DNA from: Thinopyrum elongatum
Lineage: Eukaryota > Streptophyta > Magnoliopsida > Poales > Poaceae
Assembly: GCA_011799875.1 (NCBI GenBank)
Contig: CM022301.1
Coordinates: 217,988,526 to 218,052,525 of the forward strand
Reading direction: 5' to 3'
Length of the DNA stretch: 64,000 bases
Each line of letters begins with the position of its first letter. The first letter of the stretch is position 1. The translations under genes and the position numbers were made by a program. Below are positions 10,231 through 22,043 of this stretch, one piece after another. The notes beneath the pieces are model-generated. The model saw only the letters and a list, made by a program, of their open reading frames with translations. It was not told where the DNA came from and made no database searches.

Positions 10231-10450
10231 ATGGCCGCGCGCCCCCTCAGCGTCATGGGACGCCGCCGTCGACCGCTGCATCGCAGCGCCGCGAGTTGCC
10301 GTCCTCCCGCGCCGCGCCCGTCGATCGCGCGACGACAGGGTCTTTGATTTCCAAGTGAAGAACATTCTGAGCTGGCTTGAAGACTTCAACAACGGCATCC
10401 CGGAGGACGACAACGCCGACGCAGCACGCCGCCTCTGCCGCCGCTGCAAT
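10231..10450 (+). pseudogene. Short coding remnant, unknown
   Basis: ATG 10231 opens an Arg/Pro-rich frame. After a frame change near 10330, another frame reads DDRVFDFQVKNILSWLEDF then an acidic stretch and a Cys/Arg-rich end (ARRLCRRCN) with a stop at 10450. The second part looks like genuine protein sequence; the first is weak. No family recognised. It is inside E2. Confidence 0.35.
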
Positions 10451-11358
10451 TAGTATCTCGATCGTATGAATATAAAGTCACATCATTACTGAATGAAACC
10501 TATGGTTTGAATGTACAAACTTATCAAATATATTAAAAAAACATCAATGGTTTTTGAAATTTAAAACACTCATCACAAACGGTTTAGATAGAACACCCGT
10601 ATGCAAACCGACAGCTTCCTCAGTAAGCCAAGGGAAAATGTGTCGTGCAGGATTTGTGCATCTCTTCATCGCAAACATTTTAGATAAAACACCCGGATAG
10701 AAAGGGACAGCTATGGTCCTTCCCCACTAAGCCAAGGGAAAATTTGCCTCGCAGGATTTGTGCATCTCTTCATCGCAAACAGTTCAGATTGAACACGGTA
10801 TGCAAAGCGAGAGCAATGGTTCCTTTGCCACTAAGCCAAGAGAAAATGCGGCGCGCAGGATTTGTACATCCGTTCAACGCAAACATTTTTTCTGATGACC
10901 CATGTGCAACCACACACAGACAATTTGGTAAGATTTGCATCTGTCATATTGGGTATATTGTCATTTATCAAGTTGGAAAGATTGACATTTTTTGATCAAG
11001 TAACATTGCCCTTTGTCAACCTTGTAACCCTGCCATTTTTCAAAATTTGCAGCTAAAAATCACTAGCACTATCTAATTTTGCAACTGAAATTCAGTAAGC
11101 ATAGATTTCATTTATAGATTAATTATTCGTTCTTTATACTAACAGTTCAACTCAAGAGCTGAACCGACCAAACTTTTCCACAATTGTTGCTAACGACGTA
11201 CTGAAATAGCTAGTTCAACTATATATACTAGCTAAATTTAAGTACATAGTACAATCCAACCACATCTATAGTCAGATGAACTGAACAAAATAGCCCCTAA
11301 ATACTACTACGAAGGGGCTTTGTACTACTTCCAGCAGCCTCTCCTCTGCCGAGCGCGC
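10451..11358. other. E2 non-coding, includes about 100-bp repeats
   Basis: Repeats starting with catcrcaaac at 10571, 10667, 10771 and (diverged) 10875 give units of 96-104 bp. Each carries ctaagccaagggaaaat, and two also caggatttgtgcatctcttc. From 10900 to 11358 the sequence is AT-rich; I see no gene there. Confidence 0.75.
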
Positions 11359-14300
11359 TCAGTAAGAGACAGAGGAGGAGGAGTCTACCGACGAGCTGGA
11401 CAATTGGAATACGGTGCTTGCCGCTGTTGCACCTTTAGAGACGCTCACCTCGAACGCCCTCTGCCGCTCCAGATGACCCCTCTCGAAGCAGCGGGACTCC
11501 TTGTAGATCTCCTCATTCCGCGCTTCTGCGGCGGCGTGTGTTGCGGTCACAGCGGCGGTAAGAATCTTTGCATGCTCGACCAGGTGCTCCTCCTCCTCCC
11601 GCAGGAACTCGATGTAGCACGCAAGGTCGCTGACGCACATGCAGGGCTCCACCTCCACCTCCCGCCTTCGGGCGGCGGTGGCGGAGCGGGTGATGACCCC
11701 GACGGTCGACGGTGGGCTAGCGGCTATGGCGGACGACGGTGGGGTGGCGGCCATGACGACCACCTCCCGCCTTCGGGCCGCGGTGGCGGAGCGGGTGATG
11801 GCCACGGTGGCTGGTAGTGGGGTGGCGGCCACGACGGCCACCTACCGCCTTCGGGCCGCGGTGGCGGAGTGGGCGATGGCCCTGACTTTTGTGACGCCCC
11901 CGGCTCAATCGTGCACTAATCATACACGCAAATGCACACGATCAAGCCTAAGGACTCACGGGAAGATATCACAACACAACTCTAAAACATAAATAAAGTC
12001 ATACAAGCTTTATATTACAAGCCAGGGGCCTCGAGGGCTCGAATACAAAAGCTCGCATACAAGCGTCAGCGGAAGCATCAGATATCTGAGTACAGATATA
12101 AAAGAAAACGCAGAAAAGCCCTTAGAAGGCGGGGCAAAAGAAAACACTACGATCAAAAGGCGCAGGCCTCCTGCCTGGGACCCTCCGATCCTACTCCTGG
12201 TCATCGGCAAGCTCGTAGTAGTATCCACCCTCGGGGTAGTAGTAGCGATCATCGGTGTGGGCAGCTGTATCCGGGGCTCCATCATCTGGTCGCATCAAAT
12301 GCATATGGGGGAAAAAGAAAATCAAAGCAACCGTGAGTACTCATCCGAAGTACTCAGCAAGCAAGGATCTACACTACATATGCAACATTATCAAAGGAAG
12401 GCTGTATATGTGGACTGGGCTGCAGAAATGCCAGAATAGAGAGGAAAGCCTAGTCCTATCGAAGACTAGCATCTTCATCGGTCTTGCAGCAATAGAAGAG
12501 AGTAGAACAGATCAATATAAAGTAGCAGTATCATTAAGTCTCAACCTCACCCAGAGATTCTTTCTCGACTCCCTGCGAGAAAGCAATCCCAGAGCCATAC
12601 AGTCATCAACCTCGTCCTGAGATCCCTTCTTGACTCCCTGCGAGAAGCAATCCCAGAGCCATAGTATCCAAGTATCCAGTTCTAAGTGTATCAATCAGGA
12701 TACAACTCCGAGTGTCCGTTACCGAGGATCCGGCTATGCATAGTTTAGTTCTTCCCTGCAGGGGTGCACCAACTTACCCAACACACTCAATTAACTCCGG
12801 CCAGACACACTTTCCTGGGTCTTGCCCGGCCTCGCCCAAACGATACACCACAGCCCTACCTAGAGCTCAGCAGAGAGGTCCCCGCCGGTCTACATCCTAA
12901 GTGCAAGGGGGTCTTGGGCCATCGCCCCTCGCCCTCAGGGTCGTTGCGCACATGGCTCAGATCCAAGCACCACCTCTTTCATGAATGGCGCCAATCACTC
13001 CATGCCGCACTGCTGAACTGGACGTCTGACAGAGCTTTCGGCTGATGCATACGATGCAGAACGCCCATACTATGCCCACGTGGTGGTTAGTGCTATCGGG
13101 CCAGAGGCCCACTCAGATCACATATCCAAACCGTTAGTACCTTGGGGGTGCGGTAACGAGCAGAGACTCACGAAAGATGTGACCCCATCGCCCCGTCTCG
13201 AGGACTTGCGGCACGGGCCAAGAATGCCCGGCCACGCCTCGTATTCTCACTCGGGCACCATCCAGGCAACCCGTCTTCACAACACCCGCCACTTAGGCGC
13301 ATGTGGGTACCCCTCAGGGTCGACCCGCCTTTCCAAGTAACAGTGTAAGGTCCAAGTATCCGTGTGTCCATAACATCAAGGGAATCCGATGTATCACCCT
13401 CGTTAGATTCCTACTCGATGTAACCGTCAAGGTGAACTTTGGAGGAATCACCCTCGATGGGTTCACACTTGGTGTGTTGCACGACAGGGTCGTATCGGAA
13501 GTGGAGAAGGAGGAATCACCCTCGATGACCACGACCGAATAGCTACTCTACAGAGTTAACATCAGAAGTGCTACAAGAGGTTTCACCCTCGGCACTCGAT
13601 AGTAACGATGCAGTGTCGTTACAACTAGGGGGGTGATGTGCGGTGCCGGGGCCTGGTCTTCAATCCCGTTGATCGGGTCTTCAGATAATCCAGCGGGGCG
13701 GTCGGGACTAGTGGGGTCACTAATAGGTCTCTACCCAGCCTATACTAAGCAGTTTAGGTTATGCAGGTAATTATCAACAGCAGGTTACAATAAACAGGCT
13801 ATGCATCAGAATAGGTAAAGCAGTAGTAGCAGCAATTCTAATGCAAGCATGAGAGAGAAAGAATAGGCGATATCGGTATGCTCAAGGGGGGGTGCTTGCC
13901 TGGTTGCTCGGCGGCAAGGGCAAGGTCGTCAATGGTGTCTTCGGTCTCCGGAGCTGCGGCGATACCGGGAACTGCGTCGGGGTCTAACGAGAGAGAAGAG
14001 GGGGAGGAAACAGTAAATACTAAGCAAACAAGTGCATGACATGTCAATAAGCAGAGCTAGCGGTGTTCTATCATAGTGCTAGGTAATCCCGGCGAAGGGG
14101 AAAAACATCCGGGAAAGTATTCCCAGTGTCCGGCATTTCGGACAGACGAAAAGAGGGGAACAGTTGCATGTTTGGATAGTTAGGGACATGTGGCGGACGA
14201 ACGGACTGCATATTCGGATTCGTCTTGTCGTTCTGAGCAATTTTCATGCACACATTATTTTCATCGGAGTTACAGATTAAAAGATATGATTTTCTAAAGT

Positions 14301-16177
14301 TTTTATTAATTTCTTGAATTCTTTTAATTACTAAATTCATCAGAAAAATGAATTATGACATCATCCTGGCGTCATCACTGCGTCAGCGGTCAACAGACCA
14401 GTTGACTGGTCAACGGGGCCCACGCGGGGCCCACTGGTAGTGACAAGGCGTTGCCCAGTCAGCATTTGACTGGGTCAACGGGACCTAGGGGCCCCGTGGT
14501 CAGTGGCAGAGAGGCGGGGCCCACCGGGGCCAGGTCAGCGCCGGCTGCCGGAGCTCTCCGGCGAGCCTCCCGCGGCGGCAACCTCGCTGGAAGGGCTTGG
14601 GATTCCGCTATGGTGGTCCAAAAGCGACGCGGTTGGGCTCTTTCGAAAGCTGGTGGAGCCGCGCATCAAACTATGGCGTCGGCCCATGCCTGGGAGCTCG
14701 GAAACAATGGCTACGGCGAGCTCAGGCGGTGGCCGGAATCGGGGTCTAGCGCGTCGAGTGTTCCAGTCGGCTGGTGCGCTAACTAACACTAGGGGGGGCA
14801 CCAGAAGGTTACTCCGAACTCGCCAGAGTGCCTGCCTGGCCATGACCAGGACTATCGGGACGGTGGCGAGCTTGTCTGCGGAGTCAGAGCTCCGGCACCG
14901 GCGTTGCAGCGTACGGCTTGCCATGGAGCAAAAATAGAGCAACGGACGGGGAGAGAAGGGAGGATGCTCACCGTGCAGGCTCACGGAGGCCCCTCGAGTG
15001 GACGGTAGCGCAGAGACGAGGCTAATTCGACGGTGATCGCCGGAGATGCCGTATACTGGGACGGCTCGATCCGCGAGTTTCGGTGCACCTCAGTTCTTGC
15101 TGTCAGTCGATGAGGAAGAGGCGGTCGGCTGCGCACCACCCAGACACATCCGTCGAGCTCGGGAATGCCGGTGGCCGCGGTGGTGACGATGGCGCGTCGG
15201 CGGTGGCGCTCGGGAGAGATGGGGAGGCGAGGGAGAGCGAGAGGGAGCGAGCGAGGGAGAGCCAGGGGGGCCTGAGGCGCACGGGGCTCTGCCCTTTATC
15301 CACGGCGAGCGCAGCGACGCGCTGTTGTGCAGCGAGGGAGGGGGGCCAGGCTCGGGGGCGTGCGCGCACGCTAGCTGTTCGACAGCGCGTCTGCGGCGTC
15401 AGGGGGTAGGGGGAGGGGGGGCTAGTTGGGTTGGGCCGACTCTATGCACTGGCGGTCCGGCACAGTGGGCTTCTTCTCTCTTTTCTATTTTCCCTTTTCT
15501 TTTCTGTTTTGTTTGCCTTTTGTCTTTTGTTTTTAACTCAAACAACTTTTGTGAAATATGAGACTAGCCCAAATAAATATGGTGCATTATATGTCACTGC
15601 AATAAAATGGTTTTGAGTCCAAAGGTTTTCATTTGGGATTTTATTTAATTAAAAAGGTATGAAATAGTGATGTTTTCCTGCTGTTTGAGTCAGTTAATTA
15701 ATTTAGTGAATGTTGGTTATGATTTTAGAATTGTCTGCGGAATATTTGCCATTTAATGAACATTTTAGTTTCTGGGTTTGGACAACTTTTATTTTCACTT
15801 TAAGTTTGAATTTCCATTTTAATTTGAATTTGAAAAGAGATATGATACTAATGATGATTAAGCACTGTTGATCATGATGACATGGCATAATCAAAAGGGT
15901 GATTACTGTAGCTTAATACATGGGGTGTTACAACTTTCGACGATGGTGTGATGGCCACGGTGGCAGACGGTGGGGTGCCGGCAATGGCGGCCGGCAACAG
16001 CTGCCGACGGGCAGCGGCAGCGGAGCGTGTGGTGGGTGTTGTGCGCACACCCAACAGGGACGCCACGTGCACTACACTACCCCAGGGACTGCGCCGCCGC
16101 CGCGGTGTAGTCTCCCAGCTGGAGCTATCCTCTGATGACGGCGGAGTGGCTGAGCAACGATGATGGACTGGTGACAT
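11359..16177 (-). pseudogene. Repeat-containing gene split by a solo LTR
   Basis: Two blocks form one frame when the LTR and one copy of its 5-bp duplication are removed: 16177-15933 (245 nt) and 11884-11359 (526 nt), together 771 nt or 257 codons including stop. The frame is continuous across the junction codon GTC. The first block starts MSPVHHRCSATPPSSED. The second has three imperfect copies of a segment with TRSATAARRR and P-rich spacers, then a helical acidic part (EFLREEEEHLVEHAKIL) and a Ser-rich tail. One in-frame TAG (11842-11844) stands where the sister repeats have GAG. No family recognised. It is divergently placed to the exonuclease gene in the same CACTA element. Confidence 0.6.
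11890..15932. mobile_element. Solo LTR, 4,043 bp, with 5-bp target duplication
   Basis: Begins TGTGACGCCCCCGG and ends GGGTGTTACA, flanked by acttt at 11885-11889 and 15933-15937. No internal retrotransposon coding or second copy lies within it, so it looks like one very long LTR left by recombination. LTRs of 4-5 kb are known from the non-autonomous LARD class (for example Sukkula of barley), which is my best guess at class. It is GC-rich between 14400 and 15400 and contains several open frames, none convincing. Its insertion breaks the gene at 11359-16177. Confidence 0.75.
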
Positions 16178-17228
16178 TGGCGATTGTGGGAGAAGCAGAC
16201 GAGATAAGCTACAGGGAGGGAGGGGAAAATGTGACGCAGGACTCGCCGGCCGTGAGGGTTTATATAGTAGGCTGGTAAGCATTGGGATTACGGGGGATTT
16301 CGCCGAGTCGGGCGGGAAGCTTGTGCGGCTATGCGCGGGAACCTGCGCGGGAACGGGCTCACTGACGATTCATTGGCGCCACTTCGAGCCACCGTTTGGC
16401 CAAAAGAACGCCTGCGCGGTGCTCAAGATTGCGCTCAAAGCCTTCTGCGGTAGCGGGGTGACAAGACGTGCGAGAATAGGATGAAACGACACGTACACAT
16501 ACGGTTAATAAATAAAAAACGTTTGCGATTTAATTACCTACTACCTCTGTCCTGCTTTATAAGTCATGTTTGTATTTTTTGTGCCAAATTTTGACTAGAG
16601 ATTTAACTAATAAAATACGAATGCATGTCACCAAAGATTATATCGTTGGATTCGTATTCGGACATAGTTTCCAATTATATCATTTTTCATAACACGCATT
16701 AACATTTTGTTAGTTATATTTAAGGTCAAAATATGGCACAGAATATAAAGGGGACTAATAAACCAGGACAGAGGTAGTAGCACATGGCCGCTCTCTACGC
16801 ATGTCGTGAACGATTGTTCGACCACCGTGTGATGTGGAACGCGACGTAGTTTCACATCATGTCGTCGACTCGCAACTGCCGGCCGAACTGCTCTATGCAT
16901 GTGGTTTCTCGCGGTTGAGGCAGCCGCGGCGTGCTCTAATCGCGTCCCACCGCACGCGCTCTGCCCGCGTCCCTCTGCGCACGCTGCCAGTGTTTAGGGC
17001 CGGCGCATGATCACGTACGTTCGTGCTGCCATTATGCATGCGGTTGCGCCGGGCGCGGCACCACGATGCAGTTACCCTTTGCAAAAACTGCCATGCGGAT
17101 GTGCCGAGAATTAGGCCGCCCAACCCTCATTTATTCCCGTGACATTTACCTTTATCTCTCGCGCCCCACGACACAATAATCAGGCACACCCTCTATGACA
17201 CATACTGAGAGGATATCCAACGGCTCCA
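16178..17228. other. Divergent intergenic region of E2 with TATA and MITE
   Basis: Separates the split gene (minus) from the exonuclease (plus). A minus-strand CTATATAAA lies at 16259-16267, 82-90 bases upstream of ATG 16177. Bases 16290-16480 resemble 19850-20040 upstream of the second exonuclease copy, so the promoter side was copied with the gene. A Stowaway MITE occupies 16541-16777. No other gene is seen. Confidence 0.6.
16541..16777. mobile_element. Stowaway-type MITE
   Basis: Inverted termini ctacctctgtcctg.. and ..ccaggacagaggtag with a TA duplication (16539-16540 and 16778-16779). The 237-bp AT-rich element matches the size and termini of the Mariner-derived Stowaway family. It lies between the two divergent genes of E2. 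Confidence 0.85.
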
Positions 17229-17972
17229 ATGTCGCTCCCCGTGGCTCCAACAGCGCTCCCTGTGGCTAACGACGACAACGGACGGCAGTGCACCTCGCCT
17301 CATGTAGTGGACACCCACTTGAGGGGGAAGGACCACTCGACGGTGTACAAGAACGAGCCGATCTCGGTGGAGAGCTCCATCCAAACTATGAAGCAGTTGC
17401 TTGCCGAGGACAAGTACCATGTGGTCGGCTTCGACCTTGAGTTCACTGGCGGTTGTGCCGGGCGTGATCAGAAGGTTGCCGTCGCCCAGTTGTGCGTGCG
17501 CCATCACGTCCTCGTCTACCACTACTGCCTAGCCACAAGGCCTTGCGAGCGTTTCGCCAGGTTTATCAAGAGCCACGACTACAGTTTTACTACGGTGGAC
17601 ATCATCAACGATCTAAAAGCGCTCGAGGTTTCGGGCTTGGCCTGCCAAAACCTTGTCGACATCCGTCACCACTACAGGGTCTGGGGCAGCCCGAAGAACA
17701 AGCAGAACTCCCTGGTTGACCTACCCTCGGCCATCATCGACCCCTACTACAAGAACATGAAGGATGCATGCAACAAGGACAAGATCGCGTGGCACAGTGC
17801 CTGGGAGCAGAGACTAGATGAAGAACATGTCAAGTACACGGCCAAGGACGCGTACACAAGCTACGAGATGTACAGGCGAATCGTTGACATGAGGAAGTTC
17901 CTTCGTCCTGCCCCAGACGAGGGATCGAGCCACGGAGCAGTGGCGGCAACCTCAGAAGAAGTAGATGATTAG
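17229..17972 (+). CDS. DEDDy 3'-5' exonuclease domain protein, 247 aa
   Basis: Single uninterrupted frame. The fold is that of the RNase D/WRN-like 3'-5' exonuclease family. Motif I is VVGFDLEF (Asp69, Glu71), motif II DIINDLKAL (Asp128), and motif III YTAKD (Tyr203, Asp207), so all four metal-binding acids and the tyrosine of the DEDDy type are present. An NxVDI segment and a conserved YYKNMKDACNKDKIAWH region lie between. The N-terminal 55 residues are variable; the C-terminus is acidic. Known enzymes of this fold remove nucleotides from 3' ends of DNA or RNA; activity here is inferred from residues. It sits just inside the right subterminal repeats of CACTA E2. A second, broken copy with the same flanks is at 20178-24554. 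Intact catalytic residues suggest recent capture or selection. Confidence 0.85.
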   Translation: MSLPVAPTALPVANDDNGRQCTSPHVVDTHLRGKDHSTVYKNEPISVESSIQTMKQLLAEDKYHVVGFDLEFTGGCAGRDQKVAVAQLCVRHHVLVYHYCLATRPCERFARFIKSHDYSFTTVDIINDLKALEVSGLACQNLVDIRHHYRVWGSPKNKQNSLVDLPSAIIDPYYKNMKDACNKDKIAWHSAWEQRLDEEHVKYTAKDAYTSYEMYRRIVDMRKFLRPAPDEGSSHGAVAATSEEVDD

Positions 17973-18696
17973 ATGATTGTTCCACCTAGTTTAGAATGCA
18001 TGTAATTGTTTATTGAGGTGTGTGCGAATGTTTTGTATAGTCACTTTGTAATTGGATGTTTATTTTTGGTTATATATGTTGTTCATCTGAAGATAGAGCA
18101 AATCACATCGCACACGGAGTAAACTAGGGAACCCGTCGGTGATGATTTCATCAATCACTGACAATTGCATAACAACAAGCGTTTGCCCACAACACACACG
18201 GCTTATTAGCAGCAATCGTCTGTGTTATTATCAGTCTTCCCACACATTTCTGATTACTGACCTGCTTGCCTCGTATCACACACATCTTGTTAAGTTGAAA
18301 CGTTTCTGTTGTCTTGGCTCATTGCAAACAATTCTTCCGAGTAAACTGTATGCCCTATATCGCACACACCATGATCTGGCTAGCCATTCATGTTGTGTTG
18401 CCTAATCACAAACAGTTCATCCGAGTGAATTGTATGCCATATATCGCACACACCTTCATCTGGTTGACCATTTTTGTTGTTACGCTCATCGCAAATAGTT
18501 CATTCGAGTGAACTGTATGCCGCACATCGCACACGTAACTATAGTCTGAATCATGTTTGATGACTCCGCCATCGCAAATAGTTTGTCTCATTTTTGACGG
18601 TTTTCTTACACCACCATTTGCGATTAATGCATCGCACACAGTTTTGTCGAAGGGTCTCTGATCATAGTGTCGCGTTAGGACCATCCTGCAGTAGTG
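17973..18696. repeat. 3' UTR and right subterminal repeats of E2
   Basis: To about 18085 the sequence is exonuclease 3' UTR, similar to 24555-24680 after the second copy. From 18090 it holds cgcacacg motifs, the module ctagggaacccgtcggtga, and degenerate 75-85-bp repeats with acagttcatccgagtgaatt, ending at gtagtg 18696. Confidence 0.8.
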
Positions 18697-18937
18697 ACAT
18701 TCCATAAGCATTTCTCCTTTGGGTTCATCTGTACTAGTTTTCTTAGGGAATTTTTCATCCACTCCAACCTCTTGTGAAGAACGTTACATTTTTTCTAGAT
18801 TGTAATCAAATGCCCATGTTAATCATGTCGGATCGAAGATGGCACGTTAGTGCATTTTACAAATCCTGCAAACGAAATAGGCCTGTAGTAGTGTTCAAAA
18901 CTACATGTAGGCACTAATACATTCTCCTATTTTGTAG

Positions 18938-19321
18938 ATTAGATTAGGCCCGGTGGTGGATATTGTGATACAATATAACAATCACATCGAATGCCTAGAT
19001 CTGCCTCTCTCAGAAATTACTTTGAACTCCTACCGAGGGACCTTACCGGAGATTATATTTGCCAGGTTCTTTGTTGTCAGAGCAAGGGTGCAGAAGGTAA
19101 TGAGGTTTGCCCTAGATTTATTTTGCAAAAACGAATGGTCTGTTGACCAGCGCCGGCGGTTGCGCCAGAATGGAAAAGGCTCCGAAGAAGCTGATTTTCA
19201 CTTTGGAACTTCACATGACAGAGTAATCAGAAGTCATTATGTCAAGCCCATACATGACTTGTCAGTGGTTGATCCCTTTGCAGAAATGATGAGGTTTCGA
19301 AACAAGCCTTACAAGTGGTAA
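18938..19321 (+). pseudogene. F-box/FBD protein C-terminal exon fragment
   Basis: Opens directly after an intron acceptor (ttctcctattttgtag). It reads 127 codons to TAA: HIECLDLPLSEITLNSYRG, FARFFVVRARVQKVMRFAL, WSVDQRRRLRQNGKGSEEAD, FHFGTSHDR. This is the C-terminal FBD-like pattern of the large grass F-box/LRR family. No start, F-box or LRR is present here, so it is a captured last exon, probably inert. Its upstream intron is cut by the right end of E2. Confidence 0.65.
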
Positions 19322-20177
19322 TATCAGTTTGAACCTCTCTTATATCCATGTTCAGTTGATCAGCGCGGGCGTTTGCAGCTGCATGAGCTGAATTTCATTT
19401 CTAATATCAGTTTAAACCTTGTAATCTTCAAATTCGAGCCATATAACTCTGGAATTTGAACCTTGTAATATTTTGGGCTTTTGTGGTACAATCATTGAAA
19501 TGGCATCGTATGAGACTCGTATATTGGTAGTACTATTTTGACCTTAATATGCAATGGACTTAGATTTTATTAACCATTCTCGAATGTGTTTCCCCTATCG
19601 ATCTCATCGCAAACGATCTATATAGCTCGACTGCGATCTTTGACATTATTGCACATAGTTGGTTTCTTCAACCGTGTGCATTGTAGAGCGCATAATTAAT
19701 TATCACACTCGAGTGTCCATCATGACCCTACTGTGTAACTTTGACCTCATCACCCACGGGTAAACTTATGGTTGAAGTCATCCCACAAACTTCATTTTTG
19801 CAAAGCTTTTTGCCAATAAACGCCCACGATTTGCCCCTCTTCTAGCCGACGTTTGGCCAAACTAGCGGGCGGGAAGCTTGCACGGTTGCGCGCGGTAAAC
19901 TGTGTGGTTGCACGGGAACAGGCTCACCAATGATATATTTGGCGCCTCTTCGAGCCCACGCGTGGTCAAACGAAATGCGTGTGGGGTGCTCAAGCATGCA
20001 CTAGAATCCTCTGCTATGAACGCTGTGACAAGACGTGACGATTACATGCCGGCCGGCCCCCATTTAGTATAGTGGCCATTTAACCCTTGTGTCTCTTCAA
20101 CCTTTCGATCGCGCCTCATTATTCGAAGAAGCACACCCACCACGACAAAAGCTTAGAGGGTATCCTGCGTGGCTCCA
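19322..20177. other. E3 spacer and upstream region of second exonuclease copy
   Basis: No gene seen. 19600-19740 carries cgcaaacg/caaccgtgtgca motifs of the CACTA family. 19850-20170 (gcgggcgggaagcttg, gacaagacgtg) is diverged from 16300-16470 upstream of the intact exonuclease. Confidence 0.5.
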
Positions 20178-21097
20178 ATGGCGCTCCAAGGGGCTGCCGA
20201 CGATGAGCAGCAGTTCACCTTGCATGCCATGGTGGACACCCACAGAAGGTTCACGGAGGTATCGGTGGTGTACACCAACAACTCGGTCTGGGTGGAGCAC
20301 TCCATCCACACCATGGAGCTGTTGCTTGCTGAGGAGAAGCACAAGGTGGTCGGGTTCGACCTCGAGTACACCCACGCTCATGTCGGGTCTCGTCCCAAGG
20401 TCGTCGTCGCCCAGATGTGCGTGCAATCACGTCCTGGTCTACCACTACTGCCTTGCCACAAGGCCTTGCGAGCGTTTCGCCAGGTTTGTCAACAGCCCCC
20501 ACTACATGTTCGCTACAGTGGACATCACCAACGATGTAAAGGTGCTCAAGAATTCGGCCATCGCCTGCCAGAATCTTGTCGACATCCAGGGCCAATAGAA
20601 GAATTGGGGCAGCAAGAAGCATGAGAAGGACTCACTGGTTCACCTCGCCGAGGCCATCTTCGACCACTACTACAGAGACACACTACTGGGAAAGGGCTTA
20701 TAGGTGAACCCAATTTAGTGGCAGGAAGGACCAGGCACCCGCCTTGGATAGTCAGGAGAAGCAGCATTGGCGGGTAACAAAACAAGACCACCACAGCTAG
20801 GGGCAAAAGTGATAGGCGATATACGACACCCACCACAAAAAAGCAGCACTGGGCGTGGTCACATTGTGAATTCCTCTTGTGGCGAGTGGTTACATTTACC
20901 TGCCACTGTTTTGATAGGTAGTTGCGACGGGCGTGGTAGTTTGCCCACCACTATTGTTAGCGGTAGACTGTTCAAATTCAAGTGAAGGGTTGCCGCCCGC
21001 CACCCCAAATTAGTAGTGGCGGCTCTTACGGCGCTCCCGTCACAAATGCTTCGCACAGACCTGCACGCGTGCACCCCCTCTCTCTCCCTTACCCCAA

Positions 21098-21099
<2 letters not shown>

Positions 21100-21133
<34 letters not shown>

Positions 21134-21135
21134 TC
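21100..21135. repeat. (CTCACT)n microsatellite in a leader-like region
   Basis: Six-base repeat within a pyrimidine-rich stretch (21060-21400) that resembles a plant 5' UTR or first exon. It ends in two ttaggg units at about 21402-21414. It probably leads into the AP2/ERF remnant through an AT-rich intron-like stretch with repeated gtagttgtagtt (21440-21680). Confidence 0.8.
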
Positions 21136-22043
21136 CCCCATCTTGCTCTCATCGCTACCCTCGAACTCCACCGCGGTGCTGACCACATCGCCGTCGCCGT
21201 TTGCTGCCGCTGTCACCGTCCGCCGCCGTCGTCGTCCTCGCCCTTCGTCGCGTCGCCCTCACCCTCGATCTGTCGCCCTCGCCCTTGGTCCGCCGCCCCG
21301 TCGCCGTCCACTCCGGTGGGAATAAGGTCACTGTCCCCCCTTGTATATCTGGCCGTCCTTGTTGCCACCTGCCGTCACAGCTGCCACGCATGTCCTACTA
21401 GGGTTAGGGTTAGGGGTTTCATCATCATATTTTTAGTTTTTAATTAGTTTGTACGTAGTTGTAGTTTCTAGCTATTTTTAGTTTGATAGTAGTAGTTTCT
21501 AGTTGTGTAGTTCGTAATGCACATATTGTAATAAATTGTAGTTGTACTTTATAGTTGTAGTTTGACATTTCTAGTTGTAGTTCAATAGTTTTACTTTGTA
21601 GTTGTAGTTTATAGTTGTAGCAACCAAAACTAGCCGTATATATTAAATCAATAGTTGTTTAGTTGTAGTTTATAGTTCTTTACGGGGATAAATACTAGAT
21701 ATTTTGGTGAAGCGTCGATTTATTTCCGTTTCGCAAAATTTCTAGCACTTAATATATCCATTTTTTCTAAGGAGGTCATGCCAAATTTCTTTGTTTATTG
21801 ACATTGTGATGTAGTAGATGTCTTCATTTCTTTACAGGGATTCATACTATAAGCGCTAAAGTTTTGGCGAAACGTTGATTTATTTCCATTTCGCCAAATT
21901 TCTAGCTCCGAATGTGTCCATTTTTATGCAGAGGTCATGCCAATTTTTTTGTTTATTTTTAATTCAGATTGTGATGTTGAAGATTTCTTTGGTTCTTTCA
22001 CCAGATTTATTTATCTGCATGTTTTAGGTCATTTTTTCTCGAA

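Larger units (their letters stand above)
9880..18696. mobile_element. CACTA element E2, right part
   Basis: Ends at 18691-18696 (gtagtg, inward cactactgcagga...), the same terminus as E1. If E1 is inserted in E2, the left part of E2 lies before the window. Contents: coding remnant near 10230-10450, about 100-bp repeats, a minus-strand gene split by a solo LTR, a Stowaway MITE, an intact exonuclease, and right subterminal repeats. The stretch 9880-10230 shows only degenerate coding-like sequence. The candidate 3-bp duplication after the end is aca (18697-18699). Confidence 0.65.

Noticed and set aside
11359..11817. Plus-strand 165-aa and 117-aa ORFs
   Set aside because: Antisense to the split minus-strand gene, whose frame continues correctly across the LTR insertion.
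21402..21414. Telomere-like repeat
   Set aside because: Only two ttaggg units inside a leader-like stretch; common in plant 5' regions and far too short for an interstitial telomere.
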